A stretch of DNA of 5,959 nucleotides from DAOPKN01 sp035391225 (GTDB taxonomy: Bacteria; Thermotogota; Thermotogae; MWEM01). Numbering within the stretch: the stretch's first letter is position 1; the number at the start of each line of letters is the position of its first letter. The stretch is from NCBI GenBank assembly GCA_035391225.1, contig DAOPKN010000102.1, positions 1 through 5,959 of the forward strand. The letters run 5' to 3'. The notes under the pieces are model-generated. The model made no database searches, was not told the origin of the DNA, and saw nothing but the letters and a program-made list of their open reading frames with translations. Positions 1-5,959 of the stretch are shown here, in pieces. The translations under genes and the position numbers were made by a program.

Positions 1-1184
1 TCTGATTGCGCCGTGATGGTGTACATGGTGGTTTGGGCAAGGCGAAATCCCACGTACTTGTCCCCTTCCCGGGGGTCGTGGCTGGCACGTTCCGAGACGC
101 GGCAAAAAGCCGGGGCGTTGGTCCAGCATCCACCACGAACCACCCGTTCGCTTCCATCAGCTGGCCCAATGGGGTTTTGTTGGTTTCCCTGTTCGTAGTA
201 GTCTTCCTCGTAGTAGTCGTGGCACCATTCGTACACGTTGCCACTCATGTCAAACAGCCCGCATTCGTTTGGGTTCTTTTCCCCCACCGGATGTGTCCGG
301 CCACCACTGTTGCCATCGTACCAGCCCACGTTTCCCAGCACGTCGCTTCCCGCGTACTTGAAATCGTGGCCTTCTTCCCCTTCGTCAATGTCTACTCCCG
401 CTCCCCGGGCACCGTATTCCCATTCCGCCTCGGTGGGTAAACGGTAGCCTTGTACCTGGGTGATGTCGGTAGTGGGATTGCCGTCGCCGTCCAGCAGCTC
501 ACCATTGGTTTGGTTGTACGCTGGGGCCAAACCTTGCTGCTCGCTTTTCCAGTTGCAGTAGAGCATTGCGCTCCACCAGCTCACGTTGATCACTGGCCTG
601 TCTTCCCCACCCCACCCTTCGTCGTCCGGGATGGGGATTCCCGTCTGTGCGCAAAATTCCTCGTATTGGGCAAAGGTTACCTCGTGTGGATCGATCCAAA
701 ACTCGTATGTGAACGTAACCTGGTGCACCGGCTGCTCGTCTGGTTCCCCTTCATGGGCATCCAGGGTGTTTCCCATCCAAAATGTCCCGACTCCTTGCCC
801 TTGCGTGAATTTCGCCGTGTACGTTCGGTCAGCGTTGAGGGTCAGCTGGAAGATGGAAAGCCCACTCACTCGGTTTTCCCCCAGGTACCAGCCCTCGAAT
901 CTCCAGCCTTCTTCGGCAGCAGCTTCGATCGTGGCTTGGGTCCCCGGGTCCACGAGAATGCTGCGGTTCGTTCCCCATACCCCCTCGTCGATGCGAACCC
1001 GTCCGCATTCATCGTCCCTTGTACCACGTGCATTTTCCATTTCCGCCACGTTCACCGTCAGCCTGACTTGCCCCTCCGGGACAGCTCCAGCCGTGCCTCC
1101 GCAGCCTGCCATGACCAGTATCCAGATGCTTATGGCTACCATCAATACCAGCTCTCGCGCGGCTTGTCCTCCCTTTTTTCGCAT
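1..1184 (-). CDS. Lipoprotein with B-repeat and SUMF1/FGE-like domain, paralogue of the 2014-4446 gene (3' end outside window)
   Basis: I translated this frame by hand; it is open from the ATG at 1184 to base 1, giving 394 full codons. The signal peptide (1-28) has a basic start (MRKKGGQAAR), a hydrophobic stretch and the lipobox MAGC with Cys28, then Gly. A B-repeat follows (about 39-127, with GWRFEGWYLG), then an SUMF1-like domain (133-385) with PVINVSW, YCNW, GYRLPTEAEWE, FDMSGNVYEWCHD, RGGCW and GFRLA. The final residues, MYTITAQS, begin a second B-repeat, as in the paralogue, so more repeats and perhaps a second head should follow outside the window. The first FGE copper cysteine is Asn356; the second is Cys361. 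The SUMF1-like domain is about 73% identical to the first one of the 2014-4446 gene (hand count, 253 positions). The start is supported by GGGGAGG upstream and by alignment with that gene's start. Probably a surface lipoprotein; not an active FGE. Confidence 0.94.
   Translation of the reverse strand, partial: MRKKGGQAARELVLMVAISIWILVMAGCGGTAGAVPEGQVRLTVNVAEMENARGTRDDECGRVRIDEGVWGTNRSILVDPGTQATIEAAAEEGWRFEGWYLGENRVSGLSIFQLTLNADRTYTAKFTQGQGVGTFWMGNTLDAHEGEPDEQPVHQVTFTYEFWIDPHEVTFAQYEEFCAQTGIPIPDDEGWGGEDRPVINVSWWSAMLYCNWKSEQQGLAPAYNQTNGELLDGDGNPTTDITQVQGYRLPTEAEWEYGARGAGVDIDEGEEGHDFKYAGSDVLGNVGWYDGNSGGRTHPVGEKNPNECGLFDMSGNVYEWCHDYYEEDYYEQGNQQNPIGPADGSERVVRGGCWTNAPAFCRVSERASHDPREGDKYVGFRLAQTTMYTITAQS
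1..1184 (-). repeat. Tandem gene duplication, downstream copy (continues outside window)
   Basis: Partner of 3263-4446, cut by the window edge. If the repeat unit is the lipoprotein gene plus its following PEGA gene, another short PEGA gene would be expected after this copy; that lies outside the window and is inference. Confidence 0.88.
908..1106 (-). repeat. Near-identical block shared by the two lipoprotein genes, copy 2
   Basis: Partner of 4170-4368. Three of the eight differences cluster in two codons just after the lipobox region, leaving about 160 bases with only four differences. Confidence 0.9.
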
Positions 1185-1191
1185 GTTTCTC

Positions 1192-1198
1192 CCTCCCC
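1192..1198 (-). promoter_or_regulatory. Ribosome binding site for the gene starting at 1184
   Basis: Minus-strand GGGGAGG, with GGAGG ending seven bases before the ATG at 1184. The 61-base gap it lies in (1185-1245) shows no convincing promoter and no terminator with a T-run, so read-through from the gene upstream is likely. Confidence 0.85.
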
Positions 1199-1245
1199 TT
1201 TCTTGCCATCACCCCGTTGGAAAAGGTGTTTCCCTGAAGCGTTTC

Positions 1246-1983
1246 TCAATTCTTTTCCAGGGCAAAGAGTTTTTCCACTGGTTCTCCTTTTTCCTTGATT
1301 TCCACCTGCAGTTGCAGTGGCTTGTATCCATCTTTCTCGACTTCGACCAGGTACGATTGCCCCACAATGAGCGTTACGACAAGGGGTGTGGTGCCTTCTT
1401 GCATTTCACCGTCCACCCATACTTTCGCAAATCCGGGTTCGCTGACCACGATCAGGTCACGTTGCGCTCTTTGCGCTGCAAGGGATATTGGCCACCAAGC
1501 AAAGTCTTCTTCGAACGTTATGCAGGTCTCGCTTCGTTGCACGGTGTTTCCATCCAGTGCGATGAAGTAGCTTCCCGGAAAGAGGCCTTCCACCTCCATG
1601 TTCCCCGTGCCCAGGAAGCCAAGGGACTTTCCATCCAGGAAGATTTCCACTTCCTCCGGCAGGGTGTCGGAACGGGATAATTCCATTTCGCAATTCCCCT
1701 TTCGTTGGTTAAGGAAAACGAGAAAAGCATCGTCATCCTCCTCCCGGGAGAGGATTTCCAGTGCTGAACGGATGTTTGCTTGCTTGGGAGTGTCTTGGGG
1801 GGGATCTTGGGCCAGCACAGCGTAAATTTCAACGATTTGTTCCACGGAAATCTGGGAGCTATTCAATAATTCCATCAAACGTGTCTTGAGCTGGTCGGAG
1901 TCCATGGCGCCAAGTAGGAGCGTTGCCATCACCAACAGGCATAACAGCAAGGCCGTTTTCTTGGTTTTCCTTGGGTTTTTCAC
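1246..1983 (-). CDS. Exported PEGA-domain protein without an SUMF1 head
   Basis: A 245-residue protein read from a GTG at 1983, seven bases after GGAGGT. A GTG three codons earlier (1992) overlaps that site and is rejected. The N-terminus has a Lys/Arg-rich start (2-9) and a hydrophobic stretch (11-25) with possible signal peptidase I cleavage after LLGA (residue 26). There is no lipobox at Cys15. Residues 28-105 are acidic and probably helical, with no family I recognise. A degenerate PEGA-like unit lies at about 108-142 (EVEIFLDGKSLG, then LFPGSYFIAL). A clear PEGA domain lies at about 177-243 (EPGFAKVWVDG, TTPLVVTL, VEKDGYKPLQ). PEGA domains are small beta folds found in many envelope proteins. 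The gene sits between two SUMF1-headed lipoprotein paralogues, 30 bases after one and 61 before the next. It may be a periplasmic or surface partner of them; this is inferred from position only. Confidence 0.86.
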   Translation of the reverse strand: MKNPRKTKKTALLLCLLVMATLLLGAMDSDQLKTRLMELLNSSQISVEQIVEIYAVLAQDPPQDTPKQANIRSALEILSREEDDDAFLVFLNQRKGNCEMELSRSDTLPEEVEIFLDGKSLGFLGTGNMEVEGLFPGSYFIALDGNTVQRSETCITFEEDFAWWPISLAAQRAQRDLIVVSEPGFAKVWVDGEMQEGTTPLVVTLIVGQSYLVEVEKDGYKPLQLQVEIKEKGEPVEKLFALEKN

Positions 1984-1989
1984 TTCGTA

Positions 1990-1996
1990 CACCTCC
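1990..1996 (-). promoter_or_regulatory. Ribosome binding site deciding the GTG start at 1983
   Basis: Minus-strand GGAGGTG. Measured from GGAGGT, the GTG at 1983 is seven bases away, the same spacing as at the other two starts in the window. The earlier in-frame GTG (1992) lies inside this motif and cannot be used with it. Confidence 0.88.
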
Positions 1997-2013
1997 AGTT
2001 TTTTGCTTTCGAA

Positions 2014-4446
2014 TCATTGGGTCCTGGCCAAGCGGAACCCAAGGTCATAGCCGTCTAAATCGGGAACGTAGCAACCACGGTCCGCAACACGGCATTCAGC
2101 GGCTGTCCTGTTCCACCCTCCACTGCGGTACACCCGGGTATACCCCGACGAGGGACCCGTGGGATCGGTCATGGTTCCTTCCTCGTACCAGTAGCTGCTA
2201 AACCAGTCGTGGCACCACTCCCAAACGTTTCCACTCATGTCGAAAAGGTCTTGCTCGTTTGGAAGTTTTTGCCCGACCGGGTGGGTTTGTTCTCCACTGT
2301 TCCCGGAATACCACCCGTAGGAGCTGAGGGTGTTACTTCCCGCGTACTTGTAATCGTGCTCTTCCACCCCCGAGGCGATATCCTCGCTCCCACCCCTGGC
2401 GCTGTATTCCCATTCGGCTTCGGTGGGAAGGCGGTACCCTTGCACCTGGGATAGGTCGTTGGTGACATTTCCGTACCTGTCCAACAGGTTTCCAGAGGAG
2501 TCGTAGGCAACTGCATAACCTTCTTGCTCGCTTCTCCAGTTACAATAGGAAATCGCATCAAACCAACTCACGTGGATGACTGGCCGAGTTCCTCGTCCCC
2601 AACCCCTGTCACTTGGTTTGTCGGCTCCCGTGTCGTCGCAGTAGGCGTCGTATTGATCGAACGTAACTTCGTAGGGGGAAAGCCAGAAATCGTAAGTGAA
2701 GATGACCCCGTGCACCGGAAGTTCGTCGAAAAGACCCTCTGCATCTCCCCGGGTGTTTCCCATGTAGAAGGTAATTTCAGGAGGTTCTTCCTGCTGCTGG
2801 AACTTGGCGGTAAGGGTCCTGTCAAAGGCGGCGGTGAATTGGAAAATCGCGCTTTCATGGACTTGGGTGCTTCCCTCGTACCACCCGGAAAATTCCCAGC
2901 CTGTTTCGGCTTGGGCTTGCACGGTTACTTCGCTCCCGCCCGCGACGTTTGCGCTCTTTTCATCTCCCCATGCTCCCCCGTTAATGCGCACATCGCCCCC
3001 GTTTTGTGGTTCGCTTTGCGCCGTAATCGTGTACTGGCTTCCAGATTGGAGGAATTGGGCGGTGTAGGTCTGGTCTTTGGTTGCCACCAGCTGGTAGGGG
3101 TTGCTTGTGCTGACCTTGGTGAAGCCATCGTACCAGCCATCGAATTCCCAGCCGTTGGCGGGATCAGCTTCAAGGGTCACTTGGCCCTGGCTTGCCACGC
3201 TTACGCTCGTGTCGTCCGACCAAGCTCCACCGTTAATGCGCACATCACCTCCGTTTTCCGGATCAGACTGCGCAGTGATGGTATACATGGTGGTTTGGGC
3301 AAGGCGGAATCCCAGGTACTTGTCCCCTTCTTGGGGGTCGTGGCCAGCACGTTCTGCAACGCGGCAGAATTCCGCGGTTGTGAACCAACAACCTCCGCGG
3401 ACCACGCGCTCGCTTCCACTTGAAGGGCCAATGGGATTTTGTTGGCTTCCCTGCGCGTAGTAGTCCTCGCCGTAGCGGTCGTGGCACCATTCGTACACGT
3501 TTCCGCTCATGTCGAACAACCCGCACTCGTTGGGGTCTTTCTCCCCCACCGGATGGGACGTACCGCCACTGTTTGTCCCGTACCATCCCACGTTGCCCAA
3601 CGAGTTGCTTCCAGCGTACTTGAAATCGTTGGTTTCTTCGCCCTCGTCGATGTCCACTGCAGCCCCCCGGGCCGCAAATTCCCATTCAGCCTCGGTGGGC
3701 AGGCGGTACCCTTCAACCCGGGTAATGTCGGTGGTAGTGTTGCCTTGGCCATCCAGCAACGATCCCGTGTTTTCGTCGTACGCGGGGGAAAAACCTTGCT
3801 GCTCGCTTAGCCAGTTGCAGTAGGCAATGGCACCCCACCAGTCCACGTGGATCACGGGGCGATCTTCTCGCCCCCAGCCTTCGTCCTCGGGGTTGGGTAC
3901 TCCTACATCCGCGCAGTACGCGTCGTATTGTTCAAAGCTCACCTCGTAGGTATCGATCCAATACTCGTATTGAAAGGTTACCCCGTGGACAGGTTCCTCG
4001 TCGTTCCCTCCTTCGACGTCTTCTCGGGTGTTTCCCATCCAAAATGTCACGTTCTGGTCTGGTTGGCTAAATGTAGCAGTGAACGTTTGGTTGAAGTTGA
4101 CTTCTACTTGGTAAGTTGGGTTTTCGCTCACCCTGGTTTGCCCCAGGTACCAACCCTCGAATTCCCACCCTTCTTCGGCAGCGGCTTCGATCGTGGCTTG
4201 GGTCCCCGGGTCCACGAGAATGCTGCGGTTCGTTCCCCATGCCCCCTCGTCGATGCGAACCCGTCCGCATTCACCGTCCCTTGCACCACGTGCATTTTCC
4301 ATTTCCGCCACGTTCACCGTCAGCCTGACTTGTACATCCGGGACAGCTCCAGCCGTGCCTCCGCAACCCACTATCGCCAGCATCCACACCAGCACAATGG
4401 TCAAAATCCCCAACTTGCGCGCTTGTTTTCCTGTGGCACCTCGCAT
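2014..4446 (-). CDS. Lipoprotein with three B-repeats and two SUMF1/FGE-like domains
   Basis: This is a complete protein of 810 residues. Residues 1-28 form a lipoprotein signal: basic start, hydrophobic stretch 12-26, lipobox IVGC with Cys28, then Gly. Domains in order are: B-repeat (InlB-like/Flg_new_2 type, about 39-127, with GWEFEGWY); SUMF1-like (133-385); two tandem B-repeats (388-465 and 472-551, period 84 residues); and a second SUMF1-like domain (558-807) ending three residues before the stop. Both heads have PVIHV, YCNW, GYRLPTEAEWE, FDMSGNV-EWCHD and LGFRLA. The first FGE copper cysteine is replaced by Thr356 or Arg780; the second is kept (Cys361, Cys785). I infer a surface-anchored binding or structural protein, not an FGE. 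The ATG at 4446 is chosen for its GGAGGTGA site and its exact match to the paralogue's start. An in-frame ATG at 4473, behind a weak AGGA, is a less likely alternative. Confidence 0.95.
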   Translation of the reverse strand: MRGATGKQARKLGILTIVLVWMLAIVGCGGTAGAVPDVQVRLTVNVAEMENARGARDGECGRVRIDEGAWGTNRSILVDPGTQATIEAAAEEGWEFEGWYLGQTRVSENPTYQVEVNFNQTFTATFSQPDQNVTFWMGNTREDVEGGNDEEPVHGVTFQYEYWIDTYEVSFEQYDAYCADVGVPNPEDEGWGREDRPVIHVDWWGAIAYCNWLSEQQGFSPAYDENTGSLLDGQGNTTTDITRVEGYRLPTEAEWEFAARGAAVDIDEGEETNDFKYAGSNSLGNVGWYGTNSGGTSHPVGEKDPNECGLFDMSGNVYEWCHDRYGEDYYAQGSQQNPIGPSSGSERVVRGGCWFTTAEFCRVAERAGHDPQEGDKYLGFRLAQTTMYTITAQSDPENGGDVRINGGAWSDDTSVSVASQGQVTLEADPANGWEFDGWYDGFTKVSTSNPYQLVATKDQTYTAQFLQSGSQYTITAQSEPQNGGDVRINGGAWGDEKSANVAGGSEVTVQAQAETGWEFSGWYEGSTQVHESAIFQFTAAFDRTLTAKFQQQEEPPEITFYMGNTRGDAEGLFDELPVHGVIFTYDFWLSPYEVTFDQYDAYCDDTGADKPSDRGWGRGTRPVIHVSWFDAISYCNWRSEQEGYAVAYDSSGNLLDRYGNVTNDLSQVQGYRLPTEAEWEYSARGGSEDIASGVEEHDYKYAGSNTLSSYGWYSGNSGEQTHPVGQKLPNEQDLFDMSGNVWEWCHDWFSSYWYEEGTMTDPTGPSSGYTRVYRSGGWNRTAAECRVADRGCYVPDLDGYDLGFRLARTQ
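2794..3033 (-). repeat. Tandem B-repeat within the 2014-4446 gene, unit 2
   Basis: Residues 472-551. It begins YTITAQSEPQNGGDVRING, has GWEFSGWYEG and ends LTAKF. Its start is nearly identical to unit 1, but its middle has diverged. It leads directly into the second SUMF1-like domain. Confidence 0.9.
3052..3285 (-). repeat. Tandem B-repeat within the 2014-4446 gene, unit 1
   Basis: Residues 388-465 of the 810-residue lipoprotein. It begins YTITAQSDPENGGDVRING, has GWEFDGWYDG and ends YTAQF. It repeats at a period of 84 residues (252 bases) in the adjacent unit. The fold type is that of InlB-like B-repeats, small beta domains used as spacers or adhesive modules in surface proteins. Confidence 0.9.
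3263..4446 (-). repeat. Tandem gene duplication, upstream copy
   Basis: The first 394 codons of the 2014-4446 gene. They pair with 1-1184 at a constant offset of 3262 bases, with both start codons aligned and no net gap. The duplication covers the signal peptide, first B-repeat, first SUMF1-like domain and the start of the second B-repeat. The ribosome-site leaders just upstream are also similar. Confidence 0.9.
4170..4368 (-). repeat. Near-identical block shared by the two lipoprotein genes, copy 1
   Basis: 199 bases that match 908-1106 with 8 differences by hand count (about 96%). The block codes for the end of the lipobox region and about two thirds of the first B-repeat. The flanking signal peptide and SUMF1-like regions are far more divergent between the two genes. 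Confidence 0.9.
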
Positions 4447-4453
4447 GGTTTTT

Positions 4454-4461
4454 TCACCTCC
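4454..4461 (-). promoter_or_regulatory. Ribosome binding site deciding the start at 4446
   Basis: Minus-strand GGAGGTGA ends seven bases before the ATG at 4446. It selects this start over the in-frame ATGs at 4536, 4488 and 4473. The leader of the paralogous gene at 1184 has the same layout (GATG-CAAGAAA-GGAGG-ATGCG, with small indels). There the upstream ATG is out of frame, so coding in this stretch is not conserved. Confidence 0.9.
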
Positions 4462-4480
4462 ATTTTCTTGCATCGTTTTC

Positions 4481-5959
4481 CTACTCATGCGTCTGAGCAA
4501 CCCGGAAACCTGTTTCGGAATTTCGTATGTCCGCATTCATCGTTCCTCGACTGCTCACTTCGCATGCTGTAGCCCCCGCGAACCAACTACCCCCACGGAT
4601 CACGCGGTATACCCCACTGGAGGGGCCCGTAGGATCACTGGAACTGGCGGGAAACTGTTCTCCATACCAGTCATGGCACCATTCGTACACGTTGCCACTC
4701 ATGTCGTACAATCCCAGTTCGTTGGGGTCTTTCTTCCCCACGGGATGGGCATGATGGTTTTTCATTACCGTAACCTTTTTTTCTTCCCAAAAGGTTTTGA
4801 TGGTCTCGGTCACCCATTCCCCACTGTTTCCATGGTGCCAAGCAACTTTATCTATGAGATCGTTTCCCGCGAACTTGTGAACTTGGTCCCGGTTTTGCCC
4901 CCCGGATGCGGCCACTTCCCATTCCGCTTCCGTGGGAAGTCGATAACCTTGAACAGAAGCGATGTCCGTGGTGGGATTTCCAGAAGCATCCAAGAGTCCC
5001 CACGTGGATTCGTCATAAGCGGGGGCATACCCTTCTTTCTTGCTGAGCCAGTTGCAGTAAGCAGCCGCTTCTTTCCAGGATACGTTGATCACTGGTTGCT
5101 CTTTTCTCCCCCAGTTTGCATCGCTGGGTTTGGCTTTCCCTGTGGCTATACAATACGCATCGTATTCAGCAAAGGTTACTTCGGTCTTGGCGATCAAAAA
5201 GCCGCAGCTCAGGGCAACCGTTGAAGTTCCTACGGGGTAGGTTCCTCTTTCCACCTTCACCATTCCTTCGGGAATGGGGATGGAAGAGGGGGAGGGAGGA
5301 GGATTCGGGTCATCGGATGGAGTTGGAACTGGTTTGTTCTTTTGGACAACAACTTCTTGCCCAGCTTTGATGGAAATTTCTACCTTGCTGACGGTCTTTC
5401 CCGAAGCCTTATAATCCACCGTGTGGCTTCCCGGCTGTACCGGTTTCTTATACTCCTCGTCCCAACCAGCAAACACCCCGTCGATGTACACACTATTCTT
5501 ATCTGGGTTAATAATGCGAAGCGTTCCCGTGACTGGGGGTTCCTTTTCCAAGGTTACTCTCAGGGAATTTTCTTTTCCTGCTTCTACCTGGAAGGATTGG
5601 AGCTGAGACTTGTATCCCTCCTTTTCCACTTGGACAAGGATGGTACCTTCTGGTCCTTCGTAGGTGTAACTTCCATTGGCCCGGAAGACCTTCTCAATTA
5701 TTATTTTCGCATCATTGGGTTGGGTAGTGATGGTCACTTTCCCCGTCCGTCTTTCCAAAACGAAATGCAATGTTTGTGCCGAAGGGACGCGTTCGAAGTC
5801 TTTTTCTTGTCCCCCTCCCAGCTCAACCTCCTGTGCCTGGGTAATGTATCCTTCCTTGCGTGCTTCCAGCGTGTAGGTGCCTGCTGGCAAGTCCAGCGTC
5901 AACGGCGTGCTGCCCAGTTTCTTTTCGTTCCTCCAGATCTCCGCTCCATCCGGTTCGCT
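4481..5959 (-). CDS. PEGA-repeat protein with C-terminal SUMF1/FGE-like domain (5' end outside window)
   Basis: The reading frame is open to the window edge, so the N-terminus is missing. An in-frame TTG at 5902 is not the start, because the 19 codons upstream of it complete a PEGA domain (PDGAEIWRN, then GSTPLTLDLPAGTY). There are 492 residues in the window. PEGA-like beta domains lie at about 1-57, 72-138 and 143-207, each with the KEGY or equivalent turn, followed by a Pro/Ser-rich linker (212-229). The SUMF1/FGE-like domain covers about 230-490: GMVKVERGTYPVG, PVINVSW, YCNWLS, GYRLPTEAEWE, YDMSGNVYEWCHD, RGGSWF and GFRVA. At the two copper-cysteine positions of true FGE it has Ala461 and Cys466, so FGE catalysis is unlikely. 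About 22 residues, ending in a His-rich stretch, are inserted between GNSGE and HPVG relative to the other three heads. It probably acts in the envelope or outside the cell, but the signal peptide is not visible. The stop lies 34 bases before the next gene. Confidence 0.93.
   Translation of the reverse strand, partial: SEPDGAEIWRNEKKLGSTPLTLDLPAGTYTLEARKEGYITQAQEVELGGGQEKDFERVPSAQTLHFVLERRTGKVTITTQPNDAKIIIEKVFRANGSYTYEGPEGTILVQVEKEGYKSQLQSFQVEAGKENSLRVTLEKEPPVTGTLRIINPDKNSVYIDGVFAGWDEEYKKPVQPGSHTVDYKASGKTVSKVEISIKAGQEVVVQKNKPVPTPSDDPNPPPSPSSIPIPEGMVKVERGTYPVGTSTVALSCGFLIAKTEVTFAEYDAYCIATGKAKPSDANWGRKEQPVINVSWKEAAAYCNWLSKKEGYAPAYDESTWGLLDASGNPTTDIASVQGYRLPTEAEWEVAASGGQNRDQVHKFAGNDLIDKVAWHHGNSGEWVTETIKTFWEEKKVTVMKNHHAHPVGKKDPNELGLYDMSGNVYEWCHDWYGEQFPASSSDPTGPSSGVYRVIRGGSWFAGATACEVSSRGTMNADIRNSETGFRVAQTHE

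Noticed and set aside
1009..1212. Minus-strand frame at 1009-1212
   Set aside because: It overlaps the lipoprotein gene starting at 1184 in another frame, and has no ribosome site of its own and no recognisable motif.
1219..1233. Small hairpin GGAAA-loop-TTTCC in the 61-base gap
   Set aside because: Only five base pairs and no T-run after it, so it does not qualify as an intrinsic terminator.
450..1680. Long plus-strand open frames (450-1298 and 586-1680)
   Set aside because: They lie opposite the minus-strand lipoprotein and PEGA genes, have no recognisable domains, and arise because the real genes rarely use TTA, CTA or TCA codons.
2023..2140. Possible variable region of a diversity-generating retroelement at the C-terminal end of the SUMF1-like domain
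   Set aside because: Such regions often end C-type-lectin-like domains of this family. But no template repeat or reverse transcriptase is visible, and differences between the copies include many silent third-base changes rather than adenine-specific replacements.
2524..5224. Long plus-strand open frames (2524-3423, 3847-4572 and 4193-5224)
   Set aside because: These are antisense shadows of the 2014-4446 and 4481-5959 genes. Their compositions look low-complexity, and the minus-strand frames have complete, conserved domain motifs.
4481..5902. TTG at 5902 as the start of the PEGA/SUMF1 gene
   Set aside because: The frame continues upstream to the window edge and the upstream codons complete a PEGA domain, so the true start lies outside the window.

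Overview
The window is a densely packed, single-strand gene block. Every credible gene reads on the minus strand, so the order of transcription runs from high to low coordinates. It holds four genes, two of them cut by the window edges. I found no RNA gene, CRISPR array, insertion sequence, clear promoter or terminator. The gaps between genes are only 34, 30 and 61 bases, and each downstream gene has a purine-rich Shine-Dalgarno seven bases from its start. This looks like part of an operon.

Layout in transcription order: (1) 5959-4481, the C-terminal 492 residues of a protein with three PEGA-type beta domains, a proline-rich linker and an SUMF1/FGE-type (C-type-lectin-like fold) domain. (2) 4446-2014, a complete 810-residue predicted lipoprotein with the order B-repeat, SUMF1-like, B-repeat, B-repeat, SUMF1-like. 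(3) 1983-1246, a 245-residue exported protein with PEGA-like domains and no SUMF1 head. (4) 1184-1, the first 394 codons of a second lipoprotein that is a tandem paralogue of gene 2. It is easy to miss because it runs off the window without a stop codon.

Genes 2 and 4 align without a net gap at a constant offset of 3262 bases, from their start codons to the window edge. The locus is therefore built by duplication. The four SUMF1-like domains share the family's core motifs, but all lack the first of the two copper-binding cysteines of true formylglycine-generating enzymes. I infer that they are structural, ligand-binding or accessory heads rather than active FGEs. The same head is carried on two kinds of stalk (PEGA or B-repeat), and one gene is a stalk-type protein without a head. 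A cell-envelope or surface role is likely; the ligand or partner is unknown.

Organism: two lipobox signal peptides with Gly after the Cys, strong GGAGG ribosome sites, a GTG start and moderately GC-rich DNA fit a bacterium, probably diderm. The sequence does not let me name a phylum. PEGA, B-repeat and SUMF1 paralogue families are common in several environmental lineages.
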